A stretch of DNA of 64,000 bases from Cyathus striatus (Eukaryota > Basidiomycota > Agaricomycetes > Agaricales > Nidulariaceae), in NCBI GenBank assembly GCA_025738555.1, contig JAOVFP010000015.1, forward strand, positions 868,001-932,000, read 5' to 3'. The translations under genes were made by a program, and so were the position numbers. Position 1 is the stretch's first letter. The number at the start of each line of letters is the position of its first letter. Shown here piece by piece: positions 59,028 to 64,000 of the stretch. Under the pieces are notes generated by a model. It saw only the letters and a list, made by a program, of their open reading frames with translations. It was not told the DNA's origin and made no database searches.

Positions 59028-59760
59028 TTATACAATGATCACTTATGATCACTTTTACATTTATTAGTATTAACTAGTAGGCATTACACACAATAATATG
59101 CTATTATAACATACCATGATCACTTATGATTACTTCTACATTCATTAGTATTCACCAGTAGTCATTATGCACTATAAAACACTATTATAACATATCATGA
59201 TCACATATGATCACTTCCACCTTCATTAGTATTAACTAGTAGTCATTACACACTATAATACATCATTATACTATACCATGATCACTTATGATCACTTGTA
59301 CATTCATTAGTATTCACCAGTAGTCATTATGCACTATAAAACACTATTATAACATATCATGATCACATATGATCACTTCCACATTCATTAGTATTAACTA
59401 GTAGTCATTACACACTATAATACACCATTATACTATACCATGATCACTTATGATCACTTCCACATCCATTAGTATTCACCAGTAGTCATTACACACTATA
59501 ATATGCTATTACGACATACCATGATCACTTATGATCACTTACACATCCATTAGTATTCACCAGTAGTCATTATGCACTATAATACACTATTATATTATAT
59601 CATGATCACTTATGATCACTTACACATCCATTAGTATTCACCAGTAGTCATTATGCACTATAATACACTATTATATTATATCATGATCACTTATGATCAC
59701 TTTCACATTCATTAGTATTCATTAGTAGTCAATATGCCCTTTAATATCCATCATACACTA
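59028..59760 (-). repeat. Outer 81-bp array, right arm (about nine units, inverted)
   Basis: Same unit as the left outer array, reading AGTAGTCATT and ATGATCACTTATGATCACTT. The right arm is 81 bp longer, i.e. one unit more. Confidence 0.85.
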
Positions 59761-59914
59761 TTATAACATCCAATGATCACCTTTGATCACTCATACATTC
59801 ATTAATAATAATGAATACCATTAGATTTTAGCAGTGATCATGGAAGTCAGGGATTTTGTGATCACTTTTTCATAAAACCTGGGCTTTTTATGATCCAAAT
59901 TGGCTGACACTTAT

Positions 59915-59922
59915 GTTTGGAA
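59915..59922. repeat. Right 8-bp target duplication of the fold-back element (GTTTGGAA)
   Basis: Identical to 55279..55286. Confidence 0.7.
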
Positions 59923-61217
59923 AGCTATCTGTTAATCGAAGCTGAACCGCCTTCAGTTGGGACGAGATGTTGGTCAGCTTGAAGTCCTCGCTGCATGTTA
60001 TGTCGGTAACATTCTTTGGTATCTTGATGGACCCTTTACTGACCGACCGACTCCCACGCCGTGTACAGCATATCCATAAGTGTTGTAGCTGGGACAACGG
60101 AGGAGTAGAGCGGGATCCAAACGTGAATGGTTCGTCGCATGTAATCAGGAGCGTCCTAAGGTTTGACATAGACCCGCAAAGTAGGACTGGTTCAATATCC
60201 TTTCCGCTCCTCCCCCTGATACTTAAGAAATTTAGAGACGGCCCACTTAACAGTATAGACAGCAAGTTGATCATGCTTTCATTACCGAAGATGTGGGTCG
60301 ATATACGGAGGTTCTGGAGCCTAGCAGCGATGTTATCTCTAATCCTTTCGTAAGGGATCTCCGGCAGACATGGCAATGGCGATACAGTTACGCTGGTGAC
60401 TCGAGGAGCACCTGTGCCATCCAACCCAACGCACGTACAAGAAGGGGGGAGACTCGCCAGGATGACAGCAACAGACCCAATAATGGACGGCTCTGCAGGG
60501 AAAGTATCGTCGTCCTTGTTTTTGCAATGATGAGTGATGGTGAGTTCCTGCACTCCTAAAGCCTTGCTCAGGAACGTACTAAGCCCTTCGCAGTACTCCC
60601 TGATACAATACAAGCTGACTAGTACTCTGTAGCGTCTAGAGCGTGTCGATATATGTTCTAGGAGATGAATCACAGCCGGATTGACGTCTCCTGTTAAGGC
60701 TATCACGGCGCGTCCAATGCAATCAGTTTGTAATATCTGTTGCATTCTAAGAAAGACCTCCGACGCTGCATAGCGCAGGTAACGATTGGCGTGGAGTAGC
60801 TGCAAGATGTCGCCCTCATCAACCTGAGTAATTATCAGGTCTACTAGTTCCGCTGGAAGCTTTAGGATTGGGAAGGAGTCCTGCTGAGCCTTCATGCATT
60901 GGTTTTTGACGGTCACCTATGTTCAATTTCAATTCTATTCAGTAACAATATTTCGTAAGTACCATTTAGTTAAACGTACCAGTTTACGCCGCTTTCTAAT
61001 TCCTTCGTATTCTGGCAAAAGATTATCGATTTCTTGGGAACCACGTTTACATGTGGTGCTAGTTGCTCTGAGGCTCTTAGCAAAAGCCCGTGTAAATACA
61101 CGTGCAACCGACGTCAATTCCTACATATTAAAAGCTTAGAACATAATTACAGTCAAGAAAATTGTTAATGCTCACCAAGTTGCAGCCCAGAGAGATGACA
61201 TTTCTAAGATTGACCAT

Positions 61218-61789
61218 CGCCGTAAAAGTTGATAGTGAAGTTAAACTGAAGTTGATATATGTAGCGATTATACTGACCTTAAACGAGTCTTGTTTTATAG
61301 AGCCTGAGTACCTGTTTTGAATGGGCATAAAATCTACAATAACCTGAATCCCGTCTGTAATTTACAACAAGCTGAAATCTCTTACTCAGTCGATATTTCT
61401 TCATGTACGTTCAATTTGGAGGTATATTGGTCTGGTTATTCTTCGTCGGATTTTGAAAATGATGCAGAAAATGGTGGCGTTCGGAGACGGAATGGAATGT
61501 CTGTCAAATGCTCCACTGCAATTGTATTATACCCGATCGCGCCGGTGTGCGTAGTAGGATGGTAGCAACGGAACAAAAGCCTTTGTACAATAAGTTGTTA
61601 GGCAAGTTTCTTTCTTTTATTTGTATGATGCTAGACTAACAAAATTATGAATACTATGGTGCAGGTAAGCTTTCGCCGAGCGGGGAATGAGCGGGGATAC
61701 GAGGAAACTAGTCCACGAAACAATAACGCAGAGAATACATCAACGCCGTACTCGTTTCCGACACCAGCTCTATCAGATCACTTTCCAAC
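61218..61789. other. Divergent promoter region, F-box gene / WD40-anchor gene
   Basis: It lies between ATG 61217 (minus) and ATG 61790 (plus), so it should hold both promoters. The plus-strand open frames here have no motif and are probably leader or non-coding. Confidence 0.5.
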
Positions 61790-63360
61790 ATGAAGCCAGC
61801 TACTCTTACTGCACGTACTTTGGTATTTTTGGGTTAACTATTGCTAATTGCATTTTTTCAGTTCGACTTAAAATATACGCTCAACCAACATTCGAGAGCG
61901 ATCAACGCCTTAAAGATAAACCAGGATGGCTCTAAACTTGCAAGCGGTGGTGAGCAGCAAGTTCTCTGAAATATTTATACGCATGTTTAAAATATACTGT
62001 TAGGCGATGATGGACTTATGGTAGTATGGGAGTTAACGACAGGCGAAAAGCTTTGGGAAGCGTCCGTCATTGGTGAAGTTACAACTGTTTGCTGGGCACA
62101 TTTCGCAGAAACAGGTTCCATGATACTATATTTCGGAACAGGTGGCGGTGTAATCCGAGGATATCAGGAAAGTAAAACCGGAGATGGTTATGAGCATGTG
62201 TTGGCGATATCTGCGCATGATGGCCCTTTGGAAGACCTGAAATTTGACCCGTTTCGTAGTCGCCTCGCCTCGCTTGGGGCAGGCTCTCTCAAAGTGTGGA
62301 ACTTGGTTTTCCCAGGTATGTTATTTGTCCTCTAGGTTCCATATTGCGCTCACTGAATCTCTTAGGTCAAGCTTCTCTGTACATAGAGTCTACCCCTCGC
62401 CCCCACACAGCTAGGAGTGTCATGTTTACACAGAATGGGGCGGAATTAATTCTCTGCTATTTGGAATCTCGTGAGATGTAAGCCCCACCATCATGCTTTT
62501 ATCCTTGAAGTTTTTACATGTGGTTGTAGCTTTTGCTATCAGCTGACTCCTTGGAAAATGCGATGGTTTCATGAGATCCGTACCAGAATGTCAGTCTCTC
62601 TCTCACCTTATAGTTAACTGCTCCGCCTGATATGTTGTTACAGTGGACATGCCATCATTGGCGCAGATAGTCGTACTCTACTAGTCTCTAATCTTCAAGA
62701 TGGCGTTGACATATATGCCATTCCGCCTGTACAGCCACTTAGGTCGTTAAAGCATGCTATCCGCTCAAATGTGCCCCTTGTCGTCTCATCTGCCCTGCAA
62801 GGTGAACTGGTAGTTGTCGGTAGTGATGATGGTGTAGTACGTGTATATGATCAACGCTTGGGAACCTTGGTTGCACTACTACCCCATGGCTATGGTAAGT
62901 AATTAATGTTATACACATGAGAACGAAGAAATCTAAATACTTTGCTAGTTGAAACGCTAGTACAAATAACCGAGGTTTGCAAAGTTTCTAAATACTAGCG
63001 ATGTTAATGCTAACTATATAATAGGTATTCAGTTCCGAAAAGCAGTGTGTCATTGCGACTGGAACGTCGGATAACGGCAATATCGAAATTAAGGTATGGA
63101 CTTCAAGTACCAGCACCGACTTGAGTACGGAAACATCGAGCACTAGCACAGTTTGTTCTCCTGAACCAATGCTAGATTTCAAAAGAACTCCACTGAAAAT
63201 GCTTCCAATCAGTTACGGCCTTGGTGGTATCCTGATCATTTGTATGCTTTGTCTTTACGTTTCAGGGTATGTAGATGTAGTAGTATTTTTTACAATTATC
63301 GTAGTTGGGTTTATGTCATTATTCTTTTTAACTTCCTTCCTTAGTTACAGCGCTGTATAG
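61790..63360 (+). CDS. WD40-repeat protein with C-terminal transmembrane anchor (paralogue of 36127..37783)
   Basis: The start is ATG at 61790 (MKPATLTA then a GTACTT donor). The next exon, FDLKYTLNQHSRAINALKIN, begins the first WD blade. Further exons give DDGLMVVWELTTGEKLWEAS, HDGPLEDLKFDPFRSRLASL, GSLKVWNLV, RTLLVSNLQDGVDIYAIPP and ELVVVGSDDGVVRVYDQRLG. A Ser/Thr-rich linker follows, then a hydrophobic helix GLGGILIICMLCLYVSG, then splicing to YSAV and TAG at 63360. The protein is predicted to be a propeller on the cytosolic side of a membrane with almost nothing after the helix (tail-anchor topology, inferred). The last intron (GTATGT...TTAG) has to be removed to stop the helix after SG; unspliced, the frame stays open with more hydrophobic residues. 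No named family is recognised. Exon borders in the middle are approximate. Confidence 0.65.
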
Positions 63361-63570
63361 TGTATTAGTGCGTTCAACATATGTATTGTTTCCTTCTTGA
63401 CTGATTAGCGCTTGCTGATTCCGACATCTATTGTCTCGCCATGCTACATCAACACCTTTCAGTAGAGATATTGTTTTTGTATGATTTGTATGCGTTTCCT
63501 TCCCCGTAACTAACTTTTTATTGTTTCGTAGGTATAAGTACATCATGTATTGGCATGGAGAAGACTCAAA
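63361..63570. promoter_or_regulatory. Short gap between consecutive plus-strand genes
   Basis: Only about 210 bp separate the WD40-anchor stop from the next ATG. It must serve as both 3' flank and promoter. No motif was identified. Confidence 0.35.
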
Positions 63571-64000
63571 ATGCCTCCATCCAGAAACTATCGTGTTTTG
63601 CGTCATTTCTCTCCATCAACGCTTCGTATGCAATTCTCTCCAGAACGTTTGCTTACCCCACCGCCATGCTCCTTCAGGACTTGCTACCCACTAGATGAGG
63701 GTGGCGAATCTGAGACCAGCTCCGTGGTGGTAGTGATTCCAAAACCGAAAGGCGAAGCAGGAAAAACTTACAAACTAGTCAACTATGTACAGTGTAGCCC
63801 GGAGCAACTTAGTGATATGGAGGTAATACATCGCTTTTAAATCTTTTAAATTGCAAATTCTTACTTAGTGGGCATGATTTTCAGACCCGCATCTCAGTAA
63901 TTGCGAAGGAGGTGTTGGACTTCAATTGCACATACGCGACTCAGGAACAAAGCAAACTCACTACTGTTTGCGAGAAAGTATGTATTTAATGTTCGTCACA
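63571..64000 (+). CDS. Unrecognised gene, 5' part (runs off the right edge)
   Basis: Exon 63571..63822 starts MPPSRNYRVLRHFSPSTLRM and continues with SSVVVVIPKPKGEAGKTYKL and VQCSPEQLSDMEV. A 62-nt intron (GTAATA...CAG) leads in frame to exon 63885..63977 (ISVIAKEVLDFNCTYATQEQ), followed by a GTATGT donor and the window end. Both exons are whole codons and the junctions are canonical, which supports a real gene. No domain is recognised. Confidence 0.5.

Larger units (their letters stand above)
55287..59914. mobile_element. Fold-back (FB-like) element, 4.6 kb, with ~1.6-1.8 kb inverted arms made of tandem repeats
   Basis: The arms begin at both ends with an AGCCA(A)TTTGGATCATAAAA-type sequence (55295 onward and, inverted, 59907 back). 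Paired positions sum to 115201 at the outer ends and 115120 further in. Each arm has an outer array of 81-bp units and an inner array of 9-bp TGTCAC-NNN units. A non-repetitive AT-rich core of about 1.1 kb lies between (about 56.95-58.09 kb). No transposase or other protein is recognised, so it is non-autonomous. Long inverted repeats with internal tandem structure plus an 8-bp duplication recall Drosophila FB elements and hAT-type integration. The class of the mobilising transposase is inference. Confidence 0.8.
54770..61217 (-). pseudogene. F-box-like protein gene interrupted by a fold-back element
   Basis: The start is ATG at 61217 (MVNLRNVISLGCNL, GTGAGC donor). A second exon encodes ELTSVARVFTRAFAKSLRAT. 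The third, from about 60916, has an F-box-like start (FPILKLPAELVDLIITQVDE followed by ILQLLHANRYLRYAASEVFL) and then a Leu-rich region (LHLLEHI-like segments, LNFLSIRGRSG, MSNLRTLLITCDEP, LSQLQHLWICC) typical of basidiomycete F-box proteins. F-box proteins usually present substrates to SCF ubiquitin ligases. The frame is broken by the element at 59914..55287 after LTDSFPN and resumes as PYTHEFCKSMANITSPL. An intron near 55,07x-55,017 follows, then a final Leu-rich exon (IKLLEGASKLRKLTIHPPYG) ending at 54770. Apart from the insertion no lesion was noticed. Confidence 0.75.

Overview
The window is nuclear DNA of a filamentous fungus, almost certainly an Agaricomycetes-type basidiomycete. The signs are genes split by many 50-60 nt introns (GT...CTAA(C/T)...AG), NACHT-WD40 (STAND/NLR) proteins, and a KDZ transposase with the CxC cysteine clusters typical of mushroom genomes, alongside hAT and Tnp2/DUF4218 (CACTA-type) transposases. 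Composition is strongly compartmented. Conserved metabolic and transport genes are GC-moderate. The NLR block (1-9.3 kb), the KDZ element (45-50 kb) and a fold-back element (55.3-59.9 kb) are conspicuously AT-rich.

Layout. 1-9.5 kb: two tail-to-tail NACHT-WD40 paralogues; the first is only a 3' part, the second carries an in-frame TGA and a homopolymer frameshift. 10.3-18.1 kb: a near-perfect palindrome made of two almost identical hAT transposons, one inserted in inverted orientation inside the other. 19-25.6 kb: two ordinary genes with clean models, an UNC93-like MFS membrane protein (465 aa) and an NAD-type malic enzyme (596 aa), both with microexons. 25.6-30.2 kb: gene-poor DNA with a G-rich ~230 bp minisatellite. 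30.3-43 kb: lineage-specific genes (118-aa basic protein with a duplicated Trp-rich motif, SAP-like protein, SPT5-like protein, WD40 protein with a C-terminal membrane anchor, Pro/Gln-rich protein, small GYSL-motif protein). 43.2-54.7 kb: a Tnp2 transposase gene split by an ~8 kb KDZ element, with a 10-bp repeat of target sequence at both edges. 54.8-61.2 kb: an F-box-like gene split by a 4.6 kb fold-back element with an 8-bp target duplication. 61.8 kb to the end: a second WD40-membrane-anchor gene and the start of an unrecognised gene.

Together this is a transposon-rich accessory region in which three DNA-transposon families have recently inserted into genes or into each other. The fold-back and hAT palindromes would give long double-stranded RNA if transcribed through. 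The best candidates for something undescribed are the fold-back element, whose arms are built from two orders of tandem repeat, and the paired WD40-tail-anchor genes on either side of the transposon cluster. No tRNA, rRNA or CRISPR locus was recognised. All family calls come from reading motifs, not from searches.
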